DNA of 64,000 nucleotides from Homarus americanus. Lineage: Eukaryota > Arthropoda > Malacostraca > Decapoda > Nephropidae. The notes beneath the pieces were generated by a model that had not been told where the DNA came from, ran no database searches, and saw nothing but the letters and a program-made list of their open reading frames with translations. The translations under genes were made by a program, and so were the position numbers. Each line of letters opens with the position of its first letter. Position 1 is the stretch's first letter. Below, piece by piece: positions 30,490 to 45,209 of this stretch. The stretch spans positions 16,956,538-17,020,537 of the forward strand of contig NW_024736071.1 in NCBI RefSeq assembly GCF_018991925.1, written 5' to 3'.

Positions 30490-32946
30490 ATTATTGTACG
30501 CTAAAAGAGTTCGCTTCCCTAGATGTACTGTAGCGAAGGGCATCATACAGTTACCGGGAGGGGGGAGGGGGTTAGCGAAAATAGGAGGAGTGGGAGAAGC
30601 AAGGAGGGAAGGAGGAGATAAGGAAGGCAAGGAGTGATGGGAAAGGAGGGAGAGGTGGGGAGGGAAGGCAGAGATAGGGAGGGAAAGGAGTGATGGAGAG
30701 AGAAGGGGAGAGGAGAGGGTAGGGGGGCAGAAGGAGAGAAGGAGGAGGGGAGGGAAGGAAGGGTGTTATAAGTTAACATGAGTATATCTAATTAAAGTTA
30801 TTCCGGCGGTGTTAATTGTCGCCATTCCACCACCAAACTGATAAATAAACAAGACAAGACAATAGCCATTTTTGCAGTACCTGAGCAATCCAGACTGTGT
30901 GAGCGGAGTCGTTGGTGGTAAGGAGTGTGGGTGTAAGGAGTGTGGGCGTGGCGGGTGTGTCGTGCTTGGCAAGGGCACACTCCACTCCACTCTCACTGAC
31001 GTCATCTGTATTGCCAAAAGTCGTCACGCCTTGTTTGCTGGCCCACATAGCACACTGGAAATAAGATCAAATGTTCATAAAATATCACCTTCCTGTGAAT
31101 GGAATATAAAGGAGTTAAATAATGATTCATAATCCTTTAATTAATCCAATATATGTATTTAGTTCGTCAGTGGCATTATCTCACCCAATCCCTTCAAAGG
31201 AAGGTACACGAACATAACAGCGTTCCTCGCCACATATACTGTGATTTTTGTTTAAGACTTATAGACGGAAGTAAAGACAATAAGAAATTTATATCCACAC
31301 GCTCCCAAAAAAGTATCTGTACGAATTTGTGTTAGATAATATGACACAACGAATGAAAGATATTGACAGTTCTTCCTAGACAACTAGTGTTCATTATGAA
31401 ATTCATCGAACCCCTCCGTAGAGATACTTTGTGTGTGTGTACAGTACCTATGACATGAACTTTGTATTTGATCTCTGACCTTCCATATCTAATTAATTAT
31501 CTAGAATTACATTGTATAGTTTGTGTTATATAAAGGCGGTCAAAATATACCCCTTGCGCGAACCTTCCCTTCTTCCCTCCCTTCCTTCCTTCCTTCCTCC
31601 TCCTTCCCGTCTTCCCTCCATCCCTTCCCTTCCCTTCCTTCCTTCCCTCCATCCCTGCCTTTCTCTCTCCTTCCCTTTCCTCCCTAGCTTCCTCTCCTTC
31701 TTTCCCTCCCTTTCCTCCCTACCTCTCCTCATTCTCTTCCTCCCCGCCCCCTCCCTTCCCAGGTGGTGTATAAAAGAGCCTTATCTTCCTATCAGACTAG
31801 AGAGGGCGTGGCCACCATCACAGGATCATCTCGGAGACATACACACCCTAAAACACAATTACCACGATATTTATAGACCTCTTTACTACATCCATAAGGG
31901 TCATAAACTGCCTCGTTTGATAACGTACCCGATGTGAAGTTAAGGTTAGGTTAGGTTAGGTATATCACTTACTGTACCAGATGTTAAACAATCCATGTGC
32001 AGTATCTAAAAATGTATTTGCCAGGATGGGTCAGATGACTTCAGAAATGATACATGCAACTCGTAATGTCTCAGGAGGGTTGGTATGCCTGGCTCTGTGG
32101 CATAGTACATTTGGTAACTGAACATCATATTAATTATCCCAAAATAAATACACATTACATTACTTATGTTAAACTATATACCGAAGTAAATGCCTGCCCC
32201 AATATCTATCATCCGTGGTCTCATAATGTTTCACCCATTGTGTGGACAGATATTTGTTGAGATACTGTACCTGTAGATCGGACTGGGCGTGTATTGTAGT
32301 CCAGATGTAGTGGTTGGGAAGTAGGGCGCCCCTGACTAGTAACTGGTACTGTACTACACCACCTGGACCACACGTCACCACCATCACCGCCATCATCATC
32401 ACCGCCACTGTCCACACAACACTACCCTGTAATATAGATTAGACCATCTCTCATTATACTCTATATAGCAATGGTTACATACTGTACCAACCTTTACCAC
32501 TCTCCTTCCCCTCCTTCACCCTCTCTCACTTCCTCCCTCCCTCCTTCACCGCTCACCAAAGTTCAATTTCCTCTGTAACAATTAACCCAACATCCTGCTT
32601 TAACTAACCTTTGAACTAACAATCTGTTGTCATTACAGTTGATTGAAATAGTAATAATAAGTAATTGGACAGAAACGATTATGCTTTTAGTTTTCGGTAT
32701 TCAGAATCTTCTTGAAACATTTCTCTCGCTGGAGTTAACTGTATCTAACACCAGGATAGTATATGGAAGCCTGTAGTCTGAGAGATGTTAATACACATCT
32801 GTACCCTAAGTGCAGTCTCAGTGTTAACTCTAATGTGTACATCTTCCTATTAAACTCACCATGGCAGTCTACAAGCACGTCAATACCTCACTGCTCCAGC
32901 TACCAGTACTACAAGGCTCACACCGTCAATCCACACGCACGCGCCC

Positions 32947-32948
<2 letters not shown>

Positions 32949-32992
<44 letters not shown>

Positions 32993-33042
32993 GCACACAC
33001 ACACGCACGCGCCCCACACACACACACACGCACACACGCGCC

Positions 33043-33081
<39 letters not shown>

Positions 33082-33170
33082 GCGCCCCTACACACACACA
33101 CACACACACGCGCGCCCCTACACACACACACACGCACGCGCCCCTACACACACACACACACACACACAAG
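32949..33170 (+). repeat. CA array with periodic CGCGCCCCTA interruptions
   Basis: CA runs are broken six or seven times by (CG)CACGCGCCCC(TA). The mixed CA/CG purine-pyrimidine alternation is a classic Z-DNA-prone sequence. Confidence 0.92.
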
Positions 33171-34279
33171 GATTATAGCGTGATCGTGTACCTGGCTATG
33201 GTCTCTGAAATCACTCCTACGAATATTTATCACATTGTTATATTATTAGTAGTTTTGTTCATTAATATCATATCTGTATTAATTCTGGTCATATATTAAG
33301 CAGGAGCCAAATCTTTATTAAATAACACCAGAGAAAAATGTTACTTGATTAAGGAACATGAGTTATGAAGCTACTTAAGGACTGGCGTTTTAATACAGTA
33401 AACCCTCCCAAGAGCGGATTTCTCAATAAAATAATGGATACAGGAAACCCCCCTCAATACCGGATTTCTCGTAGCAGATATTATCAAACAATTGAATCCT
33501 CTCAATGGTGTATATAGTACTTGTAAGAATTAGTCTGGGATAGTATTCTCAATAACAGTCATTAGGAGGTTTGTTGTATAGGTCCTTTCCCTGTATGTTG
33601 AGTAGGAAGTGAAGCAAACCAAAACTCACCCAAACACCACCATTATGAACTGAAGCACTTTCTTTTTTGTTGAAGGTCTTCCATGTACACCAATTATGGT
33701 ATACATGCCCAGCCTTCACACCGCCCATGTGTGCACTTTATTTTCGATTTATTTCTTATTATACCACTATACTACCATCAATATATACCTTTCATAGTAT
33801 ATTTTAATTAATTATATATAAAGTTATTAATAATATGTATAGACCGATGTAAATTCTTGAGAAATAGGGAATATTAGTGATGTATTTGTCTGGAAATGAT
33901 TTAAATGTTTCATTTTATTTCGCCCAAATATGACGGGAGGGAACTGGGCTAAAACTATAACATATTTTGGTATGTAATATAAATTCCTAATGTGTTATTT
34001 ATGTATAATTTGGGGATATTTTATACTATTTTTTTTAAACATAGAATTATAAAAATAATATATTACAGTACCAACATATGTTTTGGGAAGGGATGTAATC
34101 TTTTTTATACTATATATAATAGGATTAACATTATATTAACAACTCATTAATTAAGGATTTCATCTATAAAAATACTATTAATTACACTATTCTAATAAAT
34201 AAAACTATGTTAAAGTATTTTATGACAGATGTTTATTAATGAGACCAAATAAAGATGACCCATGTGTCGCCTCAGGTGT

Positions 34280-34303
34280 TATGGCAGACTGGGGACACCA
34301 CTG
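34280..34303 (+). promoter_or_regulatory. Seven-codon upstream ORF before CFAP410
   Basis: ATG at 34280 opens seven codons (MADWGHH) and stops at TGA, 31 bp before the CFAP410 start codon and in the same frame. If transcribed, it could dampen translation. A possible 5' UTR splice acceptor (CGCCTCAG) lies at 34275, just upstream. Confidence 0.35.
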
Positions 34304-34333
34304 AGAGACTCCTTCATCAACACTGTTATCAAG

Positions 34334-34413
34334 ATGGTTAAACTAACAGAAGATATGGTGGTGGCCAGGTCAAAAGGATCGGATCTATATAATGTCAGAA
34401 AACTAAATTGCTG
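34334..34413 (+). CDS. CFAP410: CFAP410 exon 1 (coding part)
   Basis: Start ATG at 34334; donor TGCTG|GTAAGT at 34414; 80 bp, ends in phase 2. It encodes [18 protein letters not shown] then YNVRKLNC plus two bases of Trp. The NVRKLNCW motif is the family hallmark. Confidence 0.9.
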
Positions 34414-37400
34414 GTAAGTATAGCGAGGAGAGACGTAAGTAGGTGTTAAATAAAGGATTAACTAGACAGGTGTAGGGTAGCTTGGTCTGAGTCATTCATT
34501 CCTCTCGAGTCTTTAGTAAACTTCATCTGTAGTTTTTTTATTTCACGTTGTTTTAAGTCTGTAATTCATAATATGGTATAATAATAGGCTGTATAATATT
34601 TATATATGTTAAGGTTAATGGGTATCCTTTCTAATGGGGTTTATTCTAATGGTAATGTAGAAAATTAAGGATGTGTTATTTATCCGGTATTTTCAGATAT
34701 TTACCTTACTTTAGTTACCCAATGGATATTACTTTTGATATTTTTTTTTAGGGTGATTTTGAAACCTGGTACTGATTCCGTAGCTTATGGACGGTCCAGG
34801 AACGTAACCATTTCATAACTCGTGTACTACCTGTATGGCTTCATTATTCATGCATTTGTCTCAGTTCATTTGTGGGTAATATTTCAATAATTTGTTACGC
34901 TTGTCGCCAAATTTGTTTTTCAGGGGCAGCGAACTGTCGGACGTTTCTGTTGTCAGGAAGTTACAGAATGTTGAGGTTTTGTCTCTGAGGTGAGTATGGT
35001 ACAGTTGTGTGTACTGTATTTATCTTATCATAAGAAATAAAGCGTCATAATGTTTGATAAAATAATAATAGTAATATGTACCTATAATATTTATTCAACA
35101 AAGTTATCATACAGGTTTACAATTGGATAAGCATGTTTCTAAACTATGCTGGTATACAGTTCAGCATAAATATAGACGGTGTAGGTAGACCGTGGGTTGC
35201 CTGTGTGCCGAGACAGTGCTGCAGGTAAACAGTAAGGCAACTTGACCAAGGAATGTTGTTAAAGCTGTCAGCTGCAAGATTTCTAGTATACAGTATGATA
35301 ATGATTGTGTGATACTTGTTTTAACTCTAATTTTATTTTTATTTGTTTCAGCGTGAACCGCATCTGCACATTAGCCGACTTTCAGTACTGCCCCAACCTC
35401 CAAGAGTTGTACATCCGTAAAAATATTATCTCGGACATCAACGAGATTTTGTATCTGCGTCAGCTTCCCAAATTGAAGAGTCTGTGGTTGGCCGATAATC
35501 CATGTGCTGATTTTGAACAGTGAGTGTGATGATGAAAAGTTTTGGGGATTAATCCTCTTCCTTCCTATCCTAAACTAACCTAGCCTAATTTATCCTAATG
35601 TAATCTATCAACATATCCTATCCTAACTTATCCTAATCTAATATAACCTAACCTTAAGTGTCTGTTGTTGACTGATAATCCATGTGCTGAGTCTGAATAA
35701 TGAGTATTATAATAAAGCTTTTGGGAATAATCCACTCCCCTCCTAACCTAACCTAACCTTCAAGCCCTGAGATTCAGACTCATGAACCTGAAGCAGCAAT
35801 AGACTGATAAAACATTATGTTGTCCATAAATGCCTTGGATTTACGAGTTGTGAATCTCTTCGGGGTTCATGGTTGAGGGGGAGGGGCGAACAACAAGACT
35901 TTGGTAGCTGACTGCAGGTAACGAATTTTTGTTTCTTGGTAAACAGGTATCGTCTGACGGTGTTACGGGCCCTGCCTCACCTGCAGAAGTTGGACAATGT
36001 TGCCGTGGACTCGGAGGAGGTGCAGAAAGCTATGGTGTGTGGTGTCCCTCTTCCTTCCACGGAAGGATCACGGTATGTTCCTTTAAACGTACTGTAGTGT
36101 GATATAAACCATAAAATATATTTGAACTAGAATTTAGGTACAATGAAACCTCCATATAACGTACTTCTCTCTACTTATAATCTGTGGGATGGGTGAGGTT
36201 CACATGTGACAGACCCTCGATATAACTGATTTTCCTCTCTCCATATAGTCCATTAAATCAATGTTTCACTGTACAGTATTATTTTTTTACCCTTTTCAGC
36301 GGCGACGAGCGAGAACTGCCACGATCCAGCAGCATGGGAGAGTCCGTACGTAGCGAGTCCGGGGGCGGCAGCAGCTTGTCCGACTGTTCTCCTCCGTCCT
36401 CTGAGAGACGCTTTTCACAGACCACAACACCAACACGATCCAACCATCAGGTGGGGAGAGGATGCCATTGGCTACTGACTTTACTTTTTGGTTTATATTT
36501 ACATAATCTGGATGGAACATGTATACTGTACCTGCTCCCACCTCTACCTCTCACCTTCAGTCTCTCCCTCCTCTTCCCTTTCCCACCCACTCCTGGTCTT
36601 CATTTTACTTTCCTCCTTCCCTTCCTCCCCATCACTTCTTTATTATTTGTCTAGAATATATTTTTATTTTGGTTCTTGAAATACTATACAGTACAGTGAA
36701 GCTTCTATATAATGGACTAGTGTACAGTATTTGGATATGATAGTTCCATTATACCAAGGTGTCTATTAAATGTCATACCTCCACATAACGAACTATACAT
36801 ATAGTTATGAAATGTCATTATATCGAGGGTCCACGGGTCCGTTGGATGTGAGACCCCCCCCCTAACAGACTATTACGTGAAGATAGAAGTCTGTTATATG
36901 GAACTTTCACTGTACAATACTATATTTTACAAGTCATGTCTTGTGTAGTTCAGAGCATGGAGAAGATGTGTTCCCTTAATATATATATATCTATGGTTAT
37001 GATTTCAGGAATCTTTGTTTTTGTTTTTTTACGTAAATTTCTCGCACTGGAAAGAAATTGACATTCAGAATTATACGCATGTAATTATGAATGGCGAGGA
37101 CAATGGGATACAATGCAATGGATAAAAGAGAATTTTATACGTATACTGAAGGCAAGAGGAGAGTTTTCCAATTCCCGTTTTCCTCCTGTACTAACACTGG
37201 ATAGACCAACCGCCTGAACGGCTAGTATGTTGATAGTGGCGAAAATTATTTTTTAAAAAGTTAGATAGAGTCACTATGAAGCAGATACAGATTAGTTAGT
37301 ACAGTATTATTATACTGTATGACCTGATATAATTTGGTCTAAAGGATACTATATATATATACAGTACTGTATATATATTGTGAACTTTAATCAAAATTTT

Positions 37401-39229
37401 GAGACATTTTTAAGTACCAGAATCCATTAACCTATAGCAGTCCGAGTATGAAAAAACTTAAACTTAAGGCATGTGAATTACAGCAGCACACGGTTAATTA
37501 TTTGCTGGCCAACAACACACATAATTTTTCACTTCACAGATCATTGAGAACCATTTTATTCGGAAGAAGTTGCTGTACCTAAAATGTATTTATTGATATT
37601 CATAAACACACAATTTTTTTCGTAATTCAGTATAAGAAAAATTAAATCTGATCATATAGTGTTGTAATGAGTATTAGCTTCAAATTGACAACACTAGTCT
37701 ATGTATTTTCAGAATAATATAGGAAAAATCGCACTGAATATCTCATCAGTTGTGTGTTATTATGTGATGGCCAAGGGATGTGAATGAGAGACAAGCATTG
37801 TACAGTACTATAGTAATGATAGATCTGTACAGTATTAATATGTTAAAATAATGAATTTACTCGGGAAAACAATTTGCCGATACCCTAAGAGATAGAGAGA
37901 GAGAGAGAGAGTCACATTTACTCGGAGAACAATTTGCCGGCACTGTAAGAGAAAGTCCTACTGATGAATTACTTCATGAGGGTACAGTCCAGTGCAGTAC
38001 ATATGGCAGGAAATTGTGGTATGTAACCATACAGTACAGTACAGTACTTACAAATTCTGTCATTAGGGGAAGAAAGATGGTTTTAATCGACATTATAGAA
38101 GTGATGGCTAGCTAACCCTGATTTAAAATGGTGAGTACTACCTGTATTGTGCTTACTTTTAATGTATCCTAATCTTTTATTGATTTTCCACGGGATTTTA
38201 GCATTAGAATACAGTGGTCCCTCGGTTAACGAACACAATTAATTCCAGAAGGTCGTTCGTTAACCGAAACCATTGTTTCAATGGAATTTTGGGTAATTGG
38301 TTCCAGCTCACCGAAAATTACATACAAAGTAAAAAAAATAAATGCAGTAAAGTACACTTACTTTGAGGTGTGTATGTAGAAGGCTCCTGGTTGATGATGA
38401 TGATGATGGGAATTAGAAGTGGGGGTGGAGAAGGGAGAAGAGAAGGAAGTGGGGTGGAAGAGAAATCACCCCATGCTTCATGCCGTCATTTCACCCATAA
38501 AATTTTAAGTTCACTAGGTGTAATTCAAGATTATGTTCTTTAAATCAACACTGCACTGCACTATATATATTGTCAATATGTTAAATAAATTTCAGAATGA
38601 CAAATAATTGTACTGTAAAAACGTAAAAATACTCTGTGTTCAAGAGACCCACAAGCAAGATGTTTCCTCCACTGAACAGAGATACAAACTGAGGCCTCGG
38701 TGGGTGAGTGAAGTGGCTGTTGGGCGCACCAAAAACTAGTTCCCTGTACTGCAATTATGTTAAATAAGTGTTAAAATGACTAAAAATTTTAATATAAAAC
38801 TTGGAAAATTAATGAATAGTACAACCTTCTTGATATTTACTCAAATGGGAACGAATGTAATCCCTAGAACCGGTTTCTGTATTGGTGGACTAATCTTCCA
38901 GCTGGTGAGCAAGCCAAAGCATGTCGAAACATTTTCGTAAGAATTTCGTTAACCAAATTGAATATTCTTATGGAAGGTAATTCGTTAACCGAGGCGTTTG
39001 TTAACCGAGGGACCACTGTACAGGTATATACAGTAATTACTATGACTAATGTTACATTTCTTCATAGGTCAAAGTTATTTAAAACTTTTATCTCATCATC
39101 AGCATAATGAAGTCGCCATTGAGTACAGTGAAACCTCGATTTAACAGACTATGCAGAGAGGAAAATCCGTTAAAAAGAGGTATCACTGTATTTATGTGTT
39201 TCCAAGCCTTCACTAGAAAGGGCAAGAGG

Positions 39230-39263
<34 letters not shown>

Positions 39264-42200
39264 GCAGGACTGACATAATCGCGATCCAGCCTGGCCATCT
39301 TTGCTGATACTACAATACAGTGTAGAAACAACAGTGAAGGGATTACGGTAATCACTAAGACAAGTCACTGGTGGGGTTGTTTATATATATATATATATAC
39401 AGTATATAACCTCTGTAAGGGAGCAGTGTACAGTACAGTCACTTCTCCCCCTGAACCATGAATCCCCGAGAGATTCTGACTCATGAACCCCAAGCAGTAG
39501 ACTGATAAATTATTCTGTCCGTAAATGCTCCTTGAGTTTCCCCAGACCAAGTGCATGCTCTGAATGATAGAGCTCTCCCCAGCCAAGTGGTACACAGACG
39601 TACACACAGATCCTACCTAACAAAACACACGTGCACACACACATAAAGTCGCTACCTAACCAAACACACAACCCTTGCTTAAATGCAGTAGAACCTCATG
39701 ACAGTATATTTTATAAAGACAATATTTTGAACATATCATCATCTGTTACGTGAGATATGTATTTGAGGTTGTTCATCTGTTGCACCAGAGTACAAAACAT
39801 AGTTCAGTGGATTAGAACACTTTTTGGTTTATTTATGTTTAATGTTCATCTGTTATATATGCATGATATCTAAAAGAGTGGCATTTGTTAAGTGATAGAT
39901 AGAGGCATAATAGCATAAGCTTTTATTTGACCGTTATTAGTTGCACATTTGACAAAGCACTTAATGATATCTTATTATTTTTAGTAGTACTTAAAATTAC
40001 TACTTATCAAAAACACCAGTTGAATCTAAACCGGTAAGTTGCTCACAAATACAGAATTAATTAGAATGATAAAAAAGGCTACACAAAAGTACAGTACAAT
40101 ATGTATTTTGACTGTGCAGTTAAATAGGCAAAAATATTCACAGTGCTACATTATTAACTATTATATATTTACAATGCATTATTATTATTTTTTTTTTTGG
40201 CTGCTGCAGCATTTCATCATCTCCTTGTTATAACTTAACTAAATTTTGTAGTTTATTTGTTATTGATCATTTTAATCATTTTCTACATGGGAAAAATTCA
40301 CTAAAGTATTGCAATCTTTTAGTTCACTGTTGCTGTATCTCTTATTTGAAGAGTCTTTCCCCTAATTTGTTTTTGTTTCTATAGAATTCTTTGTTGCATG
40401 TTGGAGAGTTTTTGTTATTTATTAATCGGTTAGTTTCCTGTTTGTAACGATTTCTTTTCTCACTTCTGTTTGAGTTTTAGACCAACGGGGTTTTGGGATC
40501 TCTTTTTTTTTTTGCTTTTTCCTTTCTTCATGAGGGATGTTGTCACTCACTCACAATTGCATGTCCACAGGCTAGACATAGTTATGGCTTTTTAACCTGA
40601 GATTTACGTTACTTTCTCACATTTATGTTAGACCTTAAACTTGTGTATATCTTTAGATTACCAACATTCTTGTGCCACCAATTAATAGTTGTTTTTTCAA
40701 GCACAGAGATGCAGTGAATTAATCTTTTCTTGTTTATTGTTTTATCCTTCAATGTTTATAGCTATTTAAAGTTATATCTTGTTACGTATATAAGTGAACA
40801 AATAAAGTAAAGAAATTGTATACCAAAAACTTGTAAATTTTTTTCACTGGCCAGAAGAAATAATATACAGAATGAATCCTTTCTAAGTATATTTCACAAG
40901 TTTGGGTTTGACATGTTTTTAGATTACTGTACTGCGATGTTACAGGATGTCTATGGGCAGTCCTTGGATGATGACTATGAATACTCTCAGGCTGTCTACG
41001 AAGACGACGAGCAGCCGGTCATCACCCGACGCTCGGGCTACAACAACCATTACGTGGCCACCGACCCCGAGCGCAGAATTTCACAAATGTCCCAACATTC
41101 CAACCAAGGATCATCACCGCAGGTGTGTTTACTATATATGCATAGATTTATTTAAAGTGACCGAGATGTGACAACCGATGGGTCTGTTTCCACGTTTATT
41201 TGTTCATCGCCTTGAAGTTTTTAGTTCTGCATAGTTTTTGTTTATTTACACACGGCACGCTTGATAAAACTGTCGGACGGTTAAGTAAATTGATTTATAT
41301 GCATACATTTTAACCCTTTGAGTCTTCATAGGTTAATTCATCGTCTTCAAAGGGTTAAATTTTCTGCCACTTTTTCCTTTTGTTGCTAATTAATTGCAAA
41401 ACTCTCTCTTCATTTCTAGTAGTCCGTGCAACAGTTCTGAAAATAGTGATCTTACGAATTTAAACGCTTAACTATTTTGAATTTTGCATAGCCGTGTCCT
41501 CTGTAGCAGCTGTTAACTTATTTATTAATTTAAAATATCGCAGACATCCTATTATTGTCATACATTAAGTTAAAGTGACTACATAATATTAGTTGATGAT
41601 ATTAGAGAGACCTAGTCAGTAACTGTTGAGTGATGGTGATGATACAGTGTTGGTGGTACGGTGGTAATGTGTACACTATATCTCTCACCAATAATATGTC
41701 AAGGGTTAGAGTCGTGTTTGGCCCGGACACACTTGAGAAGACTGTGACCCTCACCACCAAACATCATCACAGGTTTCCCAGATTCCTGTTTCCTCCTGTA
41801 CTAACACTGGGTAAACTCACCACCCAAAGGGCTAGTAAGCTGATAAGTGGCAGAAATTATTAAAATCAGACTACATGTATTGCTTTTTTATTATTATTTG
41901 ATAAATGTTACAGTACGTGATAGTCGAATAAGTGAAACAAAGTGTGGTACCTACTAGTTTATGAGGAATTGATTGTAATTTCACGATGAGGGATCCATTA
42001 TATATTAATCTTTGTGTGTAGATCACCTGTACAGTATATGGCATCCATTTGAGTGCAGTATATAGTATAAGGAACATGAACATAACCTTATTATAGAACA
42101 TGGTTTGTACCGTTGAACCTCTATTTAACTGACTATTCAGAGATGACAGTCCATTACATCGACGGTTCGTTCTGTGAAACCCCAATCTAATGAATTATAT

Positions 42201-44684
42201 GGAGAGAGAAGTCCATTACATAGAGATTTCACTGTATATACCCCTGTAAAGACAATTAACTTAGAAGTATGGCAAAGTTTTTATTTGGTGATATTCGGTA
42301 TAATCCTGGTAGCATAATGTACGGTGTATAATATTTATGAAACAGACTAAGAGAGGTAACCTTTAATCATTGTGTACAGTATATCTAACAGGCTTATTTA
42401 TCTAAGGTTTGGTATAAACTCTATGGGTAGCAGGTTCAAATAATGTCATCATCATCTAACACTGTGGAGGGAAAAAACAATGAAGGAATTAAATACTTGT
42501 TATGAACAACTCAGTTGGTATAGAAACTTGTTATGAGTGACTGACTGTGGGAGATGGTCAGTCAAGGTGCAACTGGTGTAGTATTGAAAGGTTTAGTAAG
42601 TTAGTAGCTATACACTGGCAGATGATACATTACAGCAACACCATTATGGAGGAGGCAGAAGAACAGCAACAAGTCAACTGAGACACCATCAGGAGTGTAA
42701 CAGCTCTTCTTCTGCTGTAGACAACAGCCAGTATACTAGAAGGTTCCTCCCCACCAACTCGCAGGTGAGGGCCAATGAGGAGGCGACACCCACCTACACA
42801 TATGGAGGCTTGTACAATACTTGGCTTCACAAACCATAAAATCTGGAAGAATTAGTTTTCTGTCTGTCAAGGCTGCTGCAAGAATCACCATCTCCACCTC
42901 CCTTAGCTGAAACTAATACTAAAGCCACAAATTTATTGGTTTTGTGTATGTGTGTGATGTTAAGAGCTTACTAACACATTGGTGGTGACAAAGTTGCCTT
43001 CACAAATCATGAAATCTGGGAGAATTAGTTTTCTGTCAAGACTGTTGCTACTGCTGCAAGAATCACCACCATCACCTTCAGTTAAAACTAATCCTAAACC
43101 CACGAGTTTATTAGTTTTGTGTATGCGTTTGTTGTTAAGAGCTTTCTAGCACGTTGCTGGTTACAAAGTTGCCCTCACAAACCATAAAATCTGGGAAGAA
43201 TTAGTTTTCTGTCTGTAAAGGCTGCTGTTACAAGAGTTATCATTGCCACTTTTAGCTGTAACTAATACTAAACCCACAAATTTATTGGTTTTGTGTGTAT
43301 ATGTGATGTTTTAAAGAGTACTTAATAACAATTTAGTGGTGACATACAAGCATGTTGCACTGCAGGGTTGATTATGCATGAAGTGTAATGGGATAAAAGG
43401 GACTTGTACTGTAGGCAATTGAGTTGTGACCTATAGTCGTTTTTTGTTTTTCTAGCTGATGGTACTAGGCTAAGAGGCCTTTTCTCCCCTTCTCCGAAAG
43501 CATGAATTTGCTTGCGACTTCGGCGACAAATACTCTGTTTCAACTTTTTTCGCTCATATCTTGAAAGTTAATGTTTTCAGGCCGCTATATCTTTACATAC
43601 AGTAGACCCTTGCCATTCGCAATTTTGTCGATTCGCTGTAAGCAGATGGTGGCTATGGTGGCTAGCTTGCAAGCCTTTTCCCGCAGCACGAGTCACCCCA
43701 CACAGCATCTCGTGTTGTACTCTCAAAACTTTAGTGTTTCTGTGTGAAATAGCCCCTAAAAGACTGCCTAGTGTCAGTGCTAGTGATGCTAGTGGAGTGA
43801 AATGTAAAAGGCAGAAGTCAGTGATGACCCTGACAAAGAAAGTTTTATTATTAGATAAGTTAAAAGAGGGGATGAGTGCTGCCATGGCTGGTCAGTTGTT
43901 TGGTATAGGTATACAGTAGTGCACTAAGGTAGTACTGTATAAGTTGTCATTTGCGGTTTTGCCAATTTGCCCCATTTCTTGGAACCTATCCCTCCCAAAT
44001 GGCAAGGGTCTATTGTACATTAAATTTGTATTAAAATGAGCCAGAGTTGGGCATCGTTAACAGTTATATATGAATTTATTTGTAATATATCAATATTAAT
44101 CGAACATTATGTATATTTACACGTTTCTCAACCTTAAAAGTGAAAGATGCCATCTGTACAGTACAATACATACCTCTTGAATTTTTTCAGGTTAAAAAGA
44201 AATTATTTTGCTCAAAATCTCAGTACACTGTACAGTATAGGTCATCCTTGACATGCTGAATCAGGATCTGTGGTCGAAATGCTGAAATTTTTTTAATTAA
44301 TTCTCTTAAGAGTTCTTGGAATATGAAATTTTGATAATTATCCTAATTACCAGGAGAACACTTAATTATCAGAATTTTGTCTTTTTGGCTTCAAATCTTT
44401 AATCTGCACATAGAGAAATACCTTTACTGTAGTATATTGAGATGAACTTTTCGGCCACCCAAAATTAGTGGTCAGCAGAGTTGTACGCAGTGTATAATGT
44501 TATTATTTTTTCTGTTGATGGAAATGTTTACACAGTATGATTCCATTTTATAAGCCATGTCATTAATCATACGACTGTCTTCAAGCTTCAAAATTGTTTA
44601 AAATATTTTGAACGATTCAGAGGGTCATTAACTTCCCTAAAAGTTTAAATGTGGATTGAGTTTTTTTTTACTTCTATTTAACAG

Positions 44685-44778
<94 letters not shown>

Positions 44779-45174
44779 CATACATATACATATATGTGGG
44801 ATATGTAGTCCGTTTTATCGAGGTTTGTTAAATGTGAGACCTCCATATAACTGACTAACAGTATAGTACAGTAGAGTACTACAGTCCATTATATTGAGGC
44901 TCATAAGATGTGAAACCTCAATATAATGGGTATTCCATCTGGTGCTATAAGGTTACTCTGTCTCTGTCTGTCTGCTGCCTGTCCATGTCTCTATTTGCCT
45001 GTCCTTTGGGTTTAACATCAACTCTCATTAGACAAACCAAGAAATATATTTTTTCTTCTTCAAAGTTGGTGGTTCAGGAGGAGAGGCGAATGGACTTTAG
45101 TACTGGTTGACATGCGGAGTTTCTCTGTTGCTTTGGTACACCACTCCATCCTGCCTGTTTGCTTTTCCCTTATA

Positions 45175-45209
<35 letters not shown>

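Larger units (their letters stand above)
23181..34274 (+). other. Intergenic region between Runx and CFAP410
   Basis: About 11 kb with no well-supported gene. It holds AT arrays (23378-23461, 25734-25822), LINE 3'-end scraps (24492-24656, 30239-30305), a dispersed repeat with a hammerhead-like motif (25386-25735), a perfect inverted repeat (25297-25364), two Thr-rich exon-like blocks (27784-27945 on plus, 28612-28809 on minus), a 50-bp array (29100-29345), purine/pyrimidine tracts (26400-26640, 30540-30770, 31560-31760) and CA arrays (32949-33170). The CFAP410 promoter should lie at its right end, but I see no clear core promoter motif. 33300-34250 is AT-rich and otherwise featureless. Confidence 0.6.
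36451..40945 (+). other. CFAP410 intron 5 (4.5 kb)
   Basis: AT-rich intron with a palindromic MITE (36694-36912), an 807-bp pogo-type element (38212-39018), a short MITE (39126-39188), a CA run (about 39233-39260), half of a second MITE family (39436-39540), a piece of a dispersed repeat (37171-37258) and the remainder unremarkable (37260-38200, 39660-40940). Confidence 0.7.

Noticed and set aside
32169..32417. 82-codon minus-strand frame with plausible flanking CAG/GTACAG sites
   Set aside because: The frame between the possible splice sites has no recognisable motif, and ACC-triplet repeats explain part of it.
43577..43885. 102-codon minus-strand frame, also found at 53304-53651
   Set aside because: Its repetition in both element copies reflects the transposon. 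The plus-strand frame carries the HTH-like motif, so the minus frame is a shadow.
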